DNA of 64,000 nt. Origin: Xestospongia muta (Eukaryota > Porifera > Demospongiae > Haplosclerida > Petrosiidae). Under the pieces are notes generated by a model. That model did not search any database and had not been told where the DNA came from. It worked only from the letters and a program-made list of their open reading frames with translations. Within the stretch, counting starts at the first letter, position 1. Each line of letters opens with the position of its first letter. Where the stretch lies: assembly GCA_963693285.1 (NCBI GenBank), contig OY848923.1:5053609-5117608 (forward strand), given 5' to 3'. Both the position numbers and the translations under genes were made by a program. Shown here piece after piece: positions 23,501-38,171 of this stretch.

Positions 23501-24922
23501 TATTCCAGTGTCTGCCTGTAGCTTTGCTACTGAAAATTATATAAACAGCCAGTTCTTGTAAAACCTATACAAGTAGTTAGATATCTATCACCAGAAGACA
23601 GGCACTTGTTTCCATATCTTCATAGTCTACCAACCTGCTTGAATATTATCAATGAAGAACTTGGCATTATTGGAGTGTGTCAAAACATCAGTATTGCAAA
23701 CATACAACATTTACTGGAAATGATGTATTTACAATTTAACAATTGTGCACTTGATCCAAATAATGTATTTCGAGTACAAAAGGTTGTCTTGAAACTTTAT
23801 GAACTTTTCAAAGAGATTCCTAAACCTCAAGCAATTAAACCTCTCTACTTGCCAGTCACACAAAACAACCAATACATATTAGTAGATTCCACTAGCCTTG
23901 TCTTTGTTGACTCAAATCGTTATAAAGATCAAAATTTGACTTTTAATGATACACCTTATCACCTATTTCAATTTTCTTCTGATACCAAACCATCTGTTGT
24001 TCCTATAATGTCAATACCTACCATTAGATCTATTGATGACATGGACATTTGTTTGCAGTTACCAAAGGAGGTCAGACCTAAAGGGCTTTCCATATGGTGT
24101 ACTGAAAAAATACTTAAACGTATTGTAAACCAATGTAATTGTCCATTGTTAACTCATTTCCAGAACTTAAAAGATCTTATACCTTTACTGAATGAGGTAC
24201 TGCCAAAAATATTGTCAGCTCATTATAAAAGTACTATGATGACAGTTGATGACACATTTGTTAACAAATTCACTTTAAGTCTTACAGAATTAATCAAATC
24301 TGTACCTGTGGTTGTTATTCAAGACCTTAGGTCAAAGATTTGGCTAATGTCTAAATATGCCATTGGGACTATGAAAGTTCAGTTTTTGCTTCAGAAAGAT
24401 GATGATAATTATACTCTTTTTGTGGATGTTGAATCATCTAGTGGTTATTCTTTACAAAGAGAACTAGAAAGCACTCTGTGCATTGAAGTGGCTCGTATTC
24501 ATAATGTAGACTTAACAACATACTTAAAAGCTGTAACACCAGTTTGTGAATGTCTACAAATTTAATGTCATAATGACTTAAAACCAATTCTTGAAAAGTA
24601 CAACATAGAGGATCAAGGTAATACTATCTCTGTTGGCAGCAATAATTCAGCTTCATTAGGTAAAGAAATTTCAACTCACACCCCATTTCATTTAGACAAA
24701 GATATTCAATGCATCTTTCATCCTGAAGAATGGGTAGGATATGAATTATTGGAGGGCTACTTTATTTATGCTATTGTTCTTAAACTGCTACAAGATGAGA
24801 CAGATAATACACCAACCAAGAAATATGAGATCATGGTAGATGAGAGTGAGGATGGAATCCGAGAGGTATCTTCACTACACCTTTACAAATTAATACCAAA
24901 CATTCCAGAACTGTCTGATTAG
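20583..24922 (+). pseudogene. Sacsin-like pseudogene, 5'- and 3'-truncated
   Basis: Homologous to the gene at 42178-55529 from about 50332 (after ATPase repeat 3) to about 54600. It covers the repeat-associated VHINGQF...RSLWN region and the long C-terminal body, ending in EEWVGYE...LYKLIPNIP. The first 12 codons after the ATG at 20583 have no counterpart, so the start may be spurious or an upstream exon may join at the TAG before 20617. A single missing base near 23546 shifts the frame and gives a stop at 23559. A CAA-to-TAA change stops the next frame at 24563-24565. After that the frame is open to 24922, with no DnaJ or HEPN. There are only two lesions in 4.3 kb, so inactivation is recent or the lesions are assembly errors. 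The ATPase domains are absent. Confidence 0.85.
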
Positions 24923-25212
24923 TTTTTTTTTTCTTGCTGCTTTCAATTCAGTATACATATATCTTTTTTTAAAGAATTAACGTTTAATTACATTTAACTG
25001 TTAGTTTAATGAATATTATTATTTAAAGATTGTTACTGTACTAGTACAGACAGTTCAGAAAACTGCCTGATTAGATTCTTTCTTGCTGCTTTTAGTTCAG
25101 TATATGTATATCTCTTTTATGAATTAATATTTAATTACAGTTAGCTGTTACATTAATAAATATAACCTTTGAACAAATTTTAATTAGTAGAACTTCTATA
25201 CTAGTACAGACA
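24914..25212. repeat. ~140-bp direct duplication at the end of the truncated copy
   Basis: Bases 24914-25053 and 25066-25212 are diverged direct repeats. Each runs from CTGATTAG plus TTCTTGCTGCTTT to ACTAGTACAGACA. The first covers the last codons and stop of the pseudogene. Confidence 0.75.
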
Positions 25213-25650
25213 TATAGGTATTGATTAGAAGATTGTAATTGTAAGAAGATATTTTAGGTTATCAAAGAAAGGATCATTTTTGTTAAAACAATATCACGTG
25301 TGGTAATTAATACTATCTTAATGTGTCTTTGATCATTATAAGATGAACATTTACAACAAGAAAGATATACTACATAATCATTAGTGTTGTAATTGTTTAA
25401 CAATAACTAAAACTAAAACCATTTTTGTAAAAGGGAAATCATTATTGTTAACAATAGCAAAACTATAACTAAAATTAGTTAGAAATCATTAACAAACAAT
25501 AACTAAAACAAAAATTGCAGCTCTATACTAGTAAAATAAGAAAAAAATTATTAACACATTGATGTGTAAACAAGGTGCATAGACCTATTGAATGGTCAAA
25601 GAACTTTTACAATACCACGAGTCATCACCTGACTTGGCTGTTTACTGCAG
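25213..25650. other. Upstream region of sacsin-like gene A
   Basis: AT-rich, with A-rich AACAATAACTAAAACTA repeats near 25400-25515. The TTTACTGCAG at 25641-25650 would serve as a splice acceptor for the first recognisable exon. I see no promoter I can support. Confidence 0.45.
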
Positions 25651-28600
25651 GGAGAATCATTCGGGCAGAAGAGGCCTCCGCTGTACCAGATGATTAAAAA
25701 TATTCTCAAAGAGTATCCCAGCGGACAAGTATTCAAGGTATAACTGTCTAGATATCAGTGTGGATGGAATAACAACCTAATGAAGATGACTTGACGTAGT
25801 CAAAAGGCGACATTATATGACTAAGAACATATATAAATTGTAAATGTATACATGTCTATTAGCTTAGCTTTAATAGTAGATTAGTACACATACCAATCTC
25901 TTTAATGTCCCAATAACTGATTGTTTTAAATGACTTTTCCATATAAGTGTTAATATAAGAGTCTACATAGTTGACCTCTGAAAGTGCACCGTCACGGTAT
26001 CATATTTGTAAACTATTACAGGAAGTCATTCAAAATGCTGATGATGCTGGAGCTACTGAGGTTAAATTCTTCCTGGACTGCCGTCAATTATGGACCCTCC
26101 CACCTGGACTAGCGACAGATACTGAGAAACAAGTTGAACTATCTTGGTTTTATGGTCCAGCATTAATGTCTTTTAATAATGCACCGTTTAAGAAAGAAGA
26201 CTGGGACAGTATACAAAGTCTACACCAGAGTGGTAAAGCTAAAAATCCACACAAAGTAGGGAAGTTTGGAATTGGTTTCAACTCTGTCTATCACATTACT
26301 GGTAAGTATAGTTGTTCATGGAAATAATTATAATGAGATTCATGAGATAAAATTCTAGTAAATATATAGATTTTATGAATATTCTTTAATTTATATTCAG
26401 ATCTTCCAGTAATTGTTAGTGAGGACTACTGTGGATTCCTAGAGCCACAAGAACATATATGGAAGGGTGAGTCTGGTAAAGGCTATTACTTAAAAAATCT
26501 ATTAACAAGTTGTCCAGAAACACTAGCTCCTTATAAAGGCATCTGCGGTTTTTCTAAATCCTTTCATGGGCAAACACTTTTAAGATTTCCGCTTCGAAAC
26601 AAACCATCAAAGCTTTCCAAAGAACTCTATACTATATCAAAGCTTCTAGTGTTACTAGAATCTCTTAAAGCTGAAGCAAAATACATTTTACTTTTTCTTC
26701 GATCAGTTTGTTCCATTGAAGTGATAGAGATTTCTGTCCATAACACTCTTAAGTCAGTGTTTAAAGTAAGCATTGATACTGATACCTACATTCAACACAT
26801 AACTCAACAACAAAAATTACTCAGTGATGTACAATCCACTTTTATAATTGATTCACTGAGTAGTGTGCGCAATGTCATTAAAAGTAGTGATCACTTCAAT
26901 ATTGAAGTACATGATGATAGTAGCCACAGTAAACATGAATGGATAGTAGTTAATCAGGTTGGTAGTGAGGACACAGAGGTAATGCAATTAGCGGAGAAGC
27001 AACATGTTTTGCCCTGGGTAGGAACAGCTTTTGAAGTTAGTACTACACCATTTTATGGTGGTCGTATATTTTGTGTCCTTCCTTTACCCATTGAAGACAG
27101 AGCTCCATTTAGTGTTCACATTAATGGAAGTTTTGCTGTAAGTAGTAATCGTCGATCTCTCAAATGGGAAGCACAAGAAAGGAAAGATGATGAAGAAAGT
27201 ACTTGGAACAAACTGTTAGTAAAAAAATGTCTTCCTTCTTGTTATGTTGAGTTAGTTTCACAGTTGATACAACTGTGTCCTAGTAACTATACTGCTGTAT
27301 ATAGTTGTTGGCCAGATATAGGTCAAATTGAAGGCACACCTTGGGATGATATGTTACAGCCTTTTTATAGGCAACTTCTTTATAGCAATAAAGTTTTGTA
27401 CAGTCCAGTTTTTGGAGGACAATGGATTAGTATTAGTGAATCAAAATTTGTAGATGAGGATGAGGTAATTCCCCAACCTGTCAAGGAGTGTATTTTGAGA
27501 TGCCATGTAAAGCTAGTTAAAATAGACCATAACCAAAAGAATGCTTTACACCACTATTATGCCAAGTATATAACTATTTTAAATCCTTCAATGGTAAGAA
27601 TGGAGCTTAAAAAGAACTCACGTGCCTATGAGTTTATGTCAAACCAGGATAAACTTGCTATTCTTGACTACTGCCTCAGTGACCACAAGTATAATGATCT
27701 CTCTGGTCTTAAACTACTTCCGTTACTCAATGGAGACTTTGTACAGTTTACACAAACCAGTCATTCCTTATATGGTAGTACTACATCATATATTTGTAGT
27801 AGTAGTACTCCACATACTCTTCTACCTGGTTTAGAGCATATATTAGTCAGTGTTTACTCTAATAACCCAACCATTCATTCAAATTTAATTGAGCTTGCCA
27901 AAAGTGGTCAAACACAACTCAAAGTATTGGGTGTTCCTGAAGTAGCTGACTTATTAGCAGAATCTAATCCTACCTTTTGGTCAGATAAACAACTTGCTTT
28001 CTTTTGGCAATGGCTTCAGAATAAAGCATTGCATTTATTCCATAAAAAACAGATTATACCAATAAAACACATGTCAAGCCTAACTACAATAATGCCTTTA
28101 GCTAAACAAGGTGGTGTAGTATATGTTCCTCCTTATTTCCTTGTATCTTCAACATTACTAGCAGCTCTGGAGAAGTGCAGTATTAAACTAGCTAATGCTC
28201 AAGACTTTCCATATTTAATTCATCACCACCTGACCCAATATTTATACCAGTTTAATCCAGATGATATACTAGATGCAATGCAAGGCTTTAGTTTGGGAAG
28301 CATAAAGTTGTCTAATAAAGAAGCAGAAGCTTTACAAACATTTCTATCGTCTAGTACATTATCCACAGTAGTTAGAGTTAATACAATCTGTACATTACCT
28401 ATATTTAGTGTCATTCAGGACACAGGAAATCGTCACTCTATCAACTCTATTAAGACACCATATTATGGAAATACAGCTATTGCAGAGAGTACATCATTTG
28501 ATTTGAGAATAGACCTACTTTCTAGCACTCCTTTAGTTATTAGCAGATATAGCAATGACAAAAATATATTACTAAAGCTTACTAAGCATGTTAAGTTAAT

Positions 28601-31600
28601 AAATGAAGTAGAGTGTCTCTTACACATTGTTTTTAATCAGATTCGAAACAGACAGTTCAATATTAGTAATGTAGTACCTTTTATGACAAGTATACTTGAT
28701 AGCTTTGATAGCATGAGAAGGAAATATCCCAGCTTATTTGAGCAATTCAAAAAAGCTATATCAACTTTGCCATTTATACCAGTCTCTTCATCAACAGTAT
28801 TACAAGCTCCTTGTAATCTTTTTGATCCTCAAGATGCTATGTTAAAAGAGTTATTTAGAGACCAATCAGTATTTCCTGGACCAGAGTTTTATTCTTATCT
28901 CTATGCACTGCGACAATGTGGGTTAAGGTCTATTACCTCTATCACAGGGACAGATATACTACAGATTATAACAAGTGTTCAGGTGTATTCAGGATCAGGT
29001 TTAGCTATATCTAATGAAGTAAACATTACTAGAGTAAGAGCAGTTTTTCGCTATCTCAACAAGTACCCACAAGTCTTTAATGAAAGAGTTGTTAGTACTG
29101 GAAGACATTATAATCTACAAACGGCTTTAATCCATCAGTCCCAAAATTGTTGTTGGTTACCAGTAGTTAGTGAACCTCCTGAAAACTACCCTGGTTGCTT
29201 ACAATGGGTAGGCAGTTTCTTTTGTCAAACACTAGCATCATTGAAATGTACTCCATTAATAGTCCTATCACAAAGCACATGCTTATCACAATTGCCAATG
29301 ATAGCAGGCTCACGAGCTATTTTTGTAGAAAATGTACCACCACAAATTGCCCAAACTCTTTGTATTTCTCCTCAAATTATAGTAGCCAGAGTCGTAGCTC
29401 ATTTTAAAGAGATAGTTAAAAATGAGGATGAAATAGAGTCTGATGTATTAGATCAGTTATCATATCAAACCTACAGTTACCTTCAAAATAATATAGCATA
29501 TTGTGACAAGGAGACCTTTAATGATATAGAGAATTGGGTATGGATGGAGAGTAAATCCACATTCATTAGCTCTAGTATGGTAGCTATTAGAAGTAATCCC
29601 ACCTTCAGACAAAGTCTAGAGCCTTTTGTTTTTACTTTATCAAACAGATTGCAAAAATTTAACAAGCTCTTTCTTAAATGTGGAATTCATCCACAGATTA
29701 CTACAAATCATATTCTTTCTGTACTCCAATCTATTAAAGATAGACCAGGTCATATTAATACAGAAGAAGAATGGTCATTAGTAAAGACAATATTAGACTG
29801 GGTAGTAGTAGATCCATCAAGAATGAATGATGGAGAATTGTTAGTACCAGTACAGAGTGACTCACTATACCCACAACTTCAACCTATTAAGATAGTTTCA
29901 TACACAGATAACAAAATGCTTCTTAACATTGCTATGACTTCAGACGAAGAGTATATGTTAGTTCATGATAGAGTAGCTTATCTTGGTCCACAACTTGGTC
30001 TAAGTCCTCTCAGTGATCATCTTGATATCACAGAGGATGTATTTGAAGATGCTGGTCAACATGAACCTCTTATCACTCGTCTTAGTAATATCCTGAAGGA
30101 ATACAAAGATGGTCTAACTATTATTAAAGAAATGATCCAAAATGCTGATGATGCTGAAGCCACAGAAGTCAACGTTCTTTATGATTCTCGTCAGCATACA
30201 ACAGAAAAGCTCTTGTTTAAAGGAATGGGTGATAGTCATGGTCCAGCTTTAGTTGTTCATAATAATAGCACTTTTACAGATGAAGATTTTGAAAACATCA
30301 CCAAATTAGCTGGTGCTACAAAAGCTAACAAACCATTGAAGATTGGTAAATTTGGTGTTGGTTTTTGTTCAGTATATCACATCACTGATGTACCTTCATT
30401 TGTGAGTGGAGAGTGGCTTTATATATTTGACCCTACTCTTCAGTATCTTAAAGGCATAATTCGTAATGAGAACAGACCAGGTAAGAAAATGAAGTACCTA
30501 TCAAAGTTTGTATCTCAGTCTCAACAACTAGTACCATATGAAGGGTTGTTTGGTTTTAAAGCTTCTCATGTATACAATGGTACTATGTTTCGATTTCCTT
30601 TTAGAAGAAGTCCCAGTCAAATTAGTTCCACACTCTACAATGAGCGCATGATATCACAACTCAGAAAAGATTTATCTGATAATGGTTCCAAGTTACTACT
30701 ATTTTTACAACATGTAAAAAGAATTACATTTAGTTCAATTAACAGTTATAGTAGTGAGCCAAAACTTGAAGTATTGGTTGAAATGAGCTCATTAAGTAGT
30801 CAAAAAGAAATTAAATGTGTCACGACTAAGAAATTCAAGCAAAAAGATATGGTAGAATATTGGTTAGTTTCAAACCACATAGAAGAGCTTCAGGCACAAA
30901 ATTATCATTTGCATTCAAGTACAGCATCTGTAGCCTGTCAACTTATTAGAGCTAATGAACCTAATAAATTTAGCTGTAAACAGATAAAAGGGTCTGTATT
31001 TTGTTTTCTTCCATTAGCAGTACCTAGTACAGGACTACCTGTACATGTAAGTGCTAACTTTGCTGTTATGAGTAACAGACGTAGTATCTGGACTGGTTCA
31101 TCTAGAATAGCTTCTGATTCAAGAGAATGGTGGAACCAAAAGTTAATGGAAAGTACTATACCAAAGGCTTATTGTAGTTTATTGAATACCCTACAAATTA
31201 TGTGTATATCAGGTCAACTTTTGAACTATGAGTTTTATTCTCTTTGGCCTTTGGACACTAGCTTACAATCAAGACATCCATGGGAGAGTATGAGCTCAAC
31301 CTTGTATAAGATGATATCAGAAAATACTCTTTTTCATTCCGCTTCTATAAACAAGTGGTTAACACTAGCTGAGTCTAAGTTCATTTCTCCTGGTTTATTT
31401 AATAAACCAGGCTTAACAAGTGATGGCATATTTAGTTGCATTTTTAAAGCTGTTAATATGCTCCAAATTTCAGTAGTTTTCTTACCACATCTTTATATGC
31501 AACAACTACAACAACAGCATGCCATAGAGATAATTGATGAGGGTGACTTTGCAAGTATGTTTTTTCCCAATATCAATTCCTTTAACTTAGCAGTTGATGT

Positions 31601-34600
31601 TCGTAATGAAATTTTATCACTTATGTTGTCAACTATTGCAGTTAAACAGACACAGTCAAAACAAAGCTCAGTATTAAAAGCACACCTTCAAAATAATCCA
31701 TGTATTCCTGTTTCTCCACAAGGTAAAAAATTAAAATTAGCTAGTGAACTTGTTGATCCATTGGCATTACGAGATTTGTTTGATCCAGAGGATGAGATGT
31801 TTCCATTGCCAGATTTTTGTAGCAACAGGTTAATTCGCCAAGCTATGTGGGATCTTGGTTTGATATCATCAAATTTACCTTACTATATTATTATTGAGAG
31901 TGCTAAAACAATTGCTTCTTTGTTTGCTAAGGATAACTCTATTGCTCTTGCCAGAGTTAAGCTAATCATTAAAACTATTGTGGAAAAATCTGATGGTGCA
32001 CTACTGTCTCAACAAAGTAAGAAAACTGAAATTGAAACACTTAAAAATATTCAATTTCTTCCAATTGTTTCAAAGCCAGATTGCTACATTTTGCCTTGGA
32101 AAGGAGAACAAAACCATTTATCAAGTCCATCTCAAGTCATATGTATGGATATATCAAAAGCTACAGCACTTGTAGGCTCACAGAAAGCCATTGTAAATAC
32201 CAGTAATATCAGACATAGAGGATGTGGATACATTCCTCACAGTGTACTTACTGTGCTGGGTATTCCAACCAGACCATCATTAGATGATGTACTGCTACAT
32301 TTCCAGTGTCTTCTTGACATCTTTCAACCAGTGATATGTCAAGACTCTAAAGTAGTTGATGAAATATCTCAACTTTGTCGTAACATATATGAATTTTTAG
32401 ATGATGAAATCAAGTTTGAAAAAAAACGAACTAAGACTTGTTTACCTTCTGATATAACTCAACACTTTTCCATTAGTACAGAAGTACCTTCACTTTCAAC
32501 ATATGTTGAAAAAAAATTGATGGAATTTCAAACCAAGCCATTTATTTGGACTGGTACTTGTTTTGCTGTTCCTGTTAATGTAGCTAAACACTGGAAAAAG
32601 AGAGGACCATACCTTTTTAAACTTCCTGATATTCTTTCAGAACGAAAATATTTAGTCAGTGTATTGCAAGTTCAAGACAGCTTTAATACAAAAAAATTAT
32701 TAAATACATTTCAATGCATGCTTGATGACCTTCAAGCAGAACTACCTTCAGAATATCATGAGCTTGTAGACTGCATAGTATTAGAACTAAATTCAGCACC
32801 TGGAGAAAATGGTGAGGTAACAGAACTTGATGAAGTCATTCTTGTTGATGAACATTATACACTCAGGTCAGCTGAAGAACTATCATTCAATGATGCACCT
32901 TGGCTTCCAGCTGCTGAAGACTGTAATTATGTCCATTCTAAATTAATAAGAGAAAAAGCTCTTGTTTTTGGTGTAAAACGTACAAGAAGCAAATTTCTTG
33001 AAACTTTTCTTTCTCCTTTATCACAACAATTTGAAGGCTCAGAATTTGGTCAAAAAGAAAAGCTCACTCAAAGAATCAAAAATATTCTACAAGATTATCC
33101 ACTAAATGTCACTTTTCTCAAAGAGTTGTTACAAAATGCCGATGATGCTAAGGCTACAAAAATGTGTATCATACTTGACAAGAGAACACATGGGCGGGAT
33201 CGATTACCTTCTCAGGAATGGGGAGAGCTCCAAGGTCCTGCACTATTAGTCTGGAATGACAGTAACTTCACTGATAAAGACCTCGAGGGTATACAAAGAC
33301 TAGGTCTTGGGTCAAAACGAGGTGACACAGAATCCATTGGCCAGTTTGGTATTGGTTTTAATGTGGTATATCATGTAACAGATTGTCCTAGCTTAATTAC
33401 ACGAGGTAACATCCTCTGTGTGTTTGATCCTCATTGTCGCTATGCCCCTGGAGCTGACCCATTACATCCTGGGAGACGATATGATAATCTTGATAGTAAA
33501 TTTTGGACTAATATGTCTGATCTTCAAAGTGCATACTTACTAGATACCCTACCAAATCATCCTTCATATCTTAAAGAAGGTTCTCTCTTTCGTTTTCCAT
33601 TAAGGTCCACAAAAGAACAAATTATGAAGTCAGATATTATTGAGAAAAAAGTGTTAAGTGAACCACTTACAGCTAGTATAATGGAGAAGAAATTAAATGA
33701 GTGGGTACCTCAAATTGAAGATGCTCTTCTTTTCCTCAATCACATCACTCAGTTTGAGTTCTATGTAATTAACAATGAACGCAAGAGCAGTTTCAAACTA
33801 AGAGCTAGCTACAATGTTTCTATGAATGATCATGCTTTAGTTAGTTGCAGTGATTATCAGTCTCATTTAAGTCAATTTAAAGAGTCATGTGAGCCACATG
33901 TGGTGACATATCCACTGACAGTTTCTAGCAAGATAGATAAGAGTATGGTAGAATTGTCATCATTAAGTCGTAATCCTTTCATTCAGTCAGAGAAAGAGTG
34001 GCTAATTCAACAAGGAGTGGGAGATTTAGAGAACATTGAACAAAATTGGCAATTTATAAACCAAGTATTGCCAAAACATGGTATAGCAGTGCCTTTAAAA
34101 CCTTCTCCATTCTTTCATTCCAAGGTGTTTTGTTTTCTTCCTTTACCAATTAAGTCTAATCTTCCAGTTCATATTAATGGTCAGTTTGTTCTTGGTACTA
34201 ATCGTCGTTCTCTCTGGAATAGTGATAATGAAGACAGTAAAACAAAGTGGAATAATGCACTCATTGAAGCAATAGCATCTTCTTATGTTCACTTCCTCAA
34301 TAAAGCAAGAGACCATATAGTCAAAATAGAAGGTTATGATCACCCTCAACCATTTTATGATGCAGTAAATTGGTACTATAGTCTCTTTCCTTATTGGATG
34401 GTGGCTACAAAGGAAAAAGTGTTGGTGGTATCAATGTCTAGACATGATAAAAAGTCAAAACAGTCTATGACTACAAGTTTGAGCTCCAATTGGCTAATGT
34501 TGGCAAAATTGTTTTTTACAAAGTTATGGAACAAAAATGTTCCAGTTCTAATTTCTGAAGTGTATACAAATAATGAGAAAATACAAGTTATTAGAGGTCA

Positions 34601-37600
34601 ATGGCATCCTCTCCACAATGACAATGATTCATTTCATCAGGCTTACTTTCAACCATGGGATGAAGATATTAAACCAGTTTTAAGAAAACTTGGTATGATT
34701 TTAACATGTGCCCCAAACAATCTCTACAAACATTTGAAGGAGTTTAAACCATTGATAGCTAAACGTGAACAGGTTTTTGCTTTCTATATTAACTTTTATT
34801 CACAGATCTTATACAAAAGCTGCCCATCACCTATAAAAGACACTTCTTTTGAATGTATTGAAGCATTTATTATCTTTTTACAATATCTATTAGAAGGACC
34901 TAAACAAGTACAAGACAAATTAGTGTATGAATTTCCTAGCTCTCCATTTACCTACCCATTGCTTCTGACAGCAGATGGTTACCTTAGACAGTTTGAAGAA
35001 GGCAACAAAGTACTATGTAGTGAATTCACACAGCTCTTTCCCAATAGCTTAAGCAGGTTTCTACATCCAGCATTACTAAGTCTCAATATGTCGACCTCTT
35101 ACTTTGCAACAGCTAATGATGTTGATATCTACAAAGTCAATGAAATACTAACAGAAAATCTCTCATCCCAACTTAGTGATCCACAGGTGGATAACACAAA
35201 CTGGTGTATCTTATTAAAGAGTGTTTTGAAAATGATGTGGAAGTGCATTATCAATGATCCAAACTTTAGTCCTTATAAAAAAATTATTCTTGATAATTGG
35301 GCACTTCTTCCATCTTCAAATCAACATCTATATCAAGCCAACTCTCCAGTTATACCAGTGAGGATGTCAAGGAGTGATAATGTTATTTATCAACTTTTAA
35401 CTCGTCTCAGTATACCATTTCTTGATGAGACTGTTCATGAAGATGCCAAACAGTTTTGTCCTGAATTAACAGATTATGACAAAGTGTTAGCTATTTTATA
35501 CATGAAGCATTCTCAAGATAATGTTCTCAATAAAATCAACCTGTCTACTTCTGATATAGACACTCTTATGAAATATTTGAGTCGAACTAACTTTAGACAC
35601 AACTCAACTATAATGAACCAAATCAAATGTTTGCCAATTTTTCAGACAGTCAATGGAGAACTAACTACTGTTCTTGGTAAGAGTGTCTACTTGTGGCCTT
35701 CGAATGACTTTTGCATTGCAGGATATGAAAAATGGGCTCTAATTGATAATGTTGTATTCCTTGAGAGACATGGTTCTTGGAGATACTTATGTGGTTCAGA
35801 TTTCACAGTATTAGGTACTATTGAAGGTGAAGGAAAAATTTATTCGCTTCTTATATTTCCTTGTTTCTCCAAGTTAACACATCATGAGCGAAAGCAACAT
35901 CTGGAATATATCAGAGACTACCTCTTTAATGATGTTAAACTTGATGCAGAACGTAGCAATAAAAGAGGATTATTAGCTGCACAATTTATAGCTGAATTTA
36001 AGTCTCTCAAATGTTTGCCTACTTCACCCAATAGCAATGAGCTTTTAACTATCAGTAGCTTCTGTGATCATAAAGTGGAAATTTTCACTACTTTTCCTGA
36101 AAAGTTTTTGTTTCTTGTTAATGAATACCAAGATGACTCATGGTTACCTTTTCTCCGTTATTTTGGGCTTCGTACTGAAGTGACTTTTAATGAATTTATT
36201 GATTTGGCTACTTCTTTGTCAATATCTAACCACAAAACATTAGAGAAAGCTTCAGATGTGCTCCTTAATTACTTGTTTTCAAAAGAAGCAGAGGAATGGC
36301 ATAAAAATCCATACTATTTGTCTCAAATTGGGGACATATGTTTTGTAAAGGTAGCCAAACTTCATGCCTTTACATGGATTAAAGCAGCTTGCCAACCTCC
36401 ACACAGTTTCTCTCATATTGACATAGGTCTTACTAAACTCAATCAAGCTGTTGTATACGACTGCGCCTCTCTAGTGTGGACTGTGAAACCAGTAGTATGT
36501 CTACCAGAACTAATGACTTTTATTGAAGAAAACAATTCTTTAGAACATCTTGGTGTAGTCACTGGTCCAAGTGTAAATAATGTTCATCAAAATCTCATCA
36601 ATATATCAAATACTGGGTTAGCTAACTTTCAATTATTCTCAACATATAATCCAGACTATGTCTCAACTGATGATAGTGATAGAGCTGATCTTGTTGATAT
36701 AATTATTGATATTATTGAGTATTTACAGAAACATAAAGCTGATCATGTTTTAAAACAGCTAACTAGAACAACTTGTATTCCAGTATCTGCTGAGTTTTTA
36801 ACTGAAGGTAATAATGACATCACAAAACCAGTTTTAGTAAAACCAATACAAGTTGTCCAACGATTGTCATCATCTGATGCTAAAAAGTTTGCTCCATATA
36901 TTCATTCTTTACCATGTTGTCTAAATAGGCTACGTGATACTTTGGAAATAATGGGAGTATATAATAACCTTGAGCTATTACACATTCAATTTGTACTGGA
37001 AATGATCCACTCTTCAATCAAGGAAGCTATTAAACTTCCTAATGATAGAGCTTTACTGCAGAATATAATCTACAAACTAGCTGATCTTTTACCTCATGAC
37101 ATCAACCACAATGACAAGATGATAGCATCCCAACAGCTTCATCCTTTGTATCTTCCAGTTCAAATTAATATTCACAGTTGGAAGCTCATTGAATCATCTT
37201 GTGTTCTTTTTGTTGACAGTAGCAGATTTAAAAACAAGGAAGTGAAATTGTTCAATTTGACAGATACATCTTATGGCATGTTCAAAATCCCACCTTGTAT
37301 TTCCCAAACCACAAGTGGTATTCTTGATCACACAATGTCCATTAATAAACTGCATGAAAAAGATCTGTGTCTAAGACTACCAAGAGAAGTTAGACCAAAG
37401 GGTCTGTCACTTCATTGCGTAGAACAAATTGTGATTTGTAATCAAAATGATCAAGATAGTCCTCTTTCACAACATCTAATAAAATTAAAACAGATGTGTC
37501 CAAACTTTATTGATGCAATGCCACAACATCTAAGTAGAGCTGTACCTTTTCTCCAAGAGCAGACTACTGTCTTTACACAAACTCTCTTGAAAATACTTAA

Positions 37601-38171
37601 GGAAATGGAAGTTGTTGTTATCAGTAAACTTCAAGTTAGAGTGATATTATGTGAACAGCAGGTGTGTATTGGAACAATTTCAGTTGATTATTCTCTCCAA
37701 AATGAAAATACCAAGTACACTATGTATGTAAATCACAAATCTACACCTAGTCCCAGTCTGTGGAGAGAAGTAGCTCAATCTCTTTGTATTGAGGTTGGAC
37801 GTATACTTAATGTCAACCCTTTGACCTTCTTTGAGTTCAGGCAAACATTAGCATCAGATTTCTTGGTTGTGCAGAGTATCGAAGACCTCCAATTATTAGC
37901 TATAGCTGTTGAAGACCTGGAGTTTCTTGAAGATGAACTCAATGATGATTATGTCCCTAAAATTGGTCATCCTATTCCACCTCAACTTATTGCAATTTTG
38001 GACAGTGATATTAATCATATATATCGTCCACAAGAATTAATTGGGTATGAAGTGGAAGAGAATTATTTTGTATGGGCTATGGTTCTATATCCTGTGCAAT
38101 CATTACAATCTGATGACCCAATAATGAAGAAATATGTCATTGCTTACAATCAGCAGGATGAAGAAGGTTAA
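25651..38171 (+). CDS. SACS-like: Giant sacsin-like protein A, three ATPase repeats (spliced)
   Basis: Exons 25651-25737, 26022-26301 and 26401-38171, all with GT-AG junctions, give 4,045 residues. The intron positions match gene B. ATPase repeat 1 spans exons 1-3, with EVIQNADDAGATEV and GKFGIGFNSVYHIT. Repeat 2 begins near 30033, with KEMIQNADDAEATEV and GKFGVGFCSVYHITD. Repeat 3 begins near 33045, with KELLQNADDAKATKM and GQFGIGFNVVYHVTD. These are the N box and glycine-rich lid of the Hsp90-like fold. The usual DxGxG box is replaced by GPAL...N, as in sacsin. By family knowledge it is a cytoplasmic giant co-chaperone. Two oddities: exon 1 has no in-frame ATG back to a TGA at 25630, so an upstream exon is likely, and the frame ends at TAA directly before an ATG that opens the DnaJ-HEPN part. 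Confidence 0.88.
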
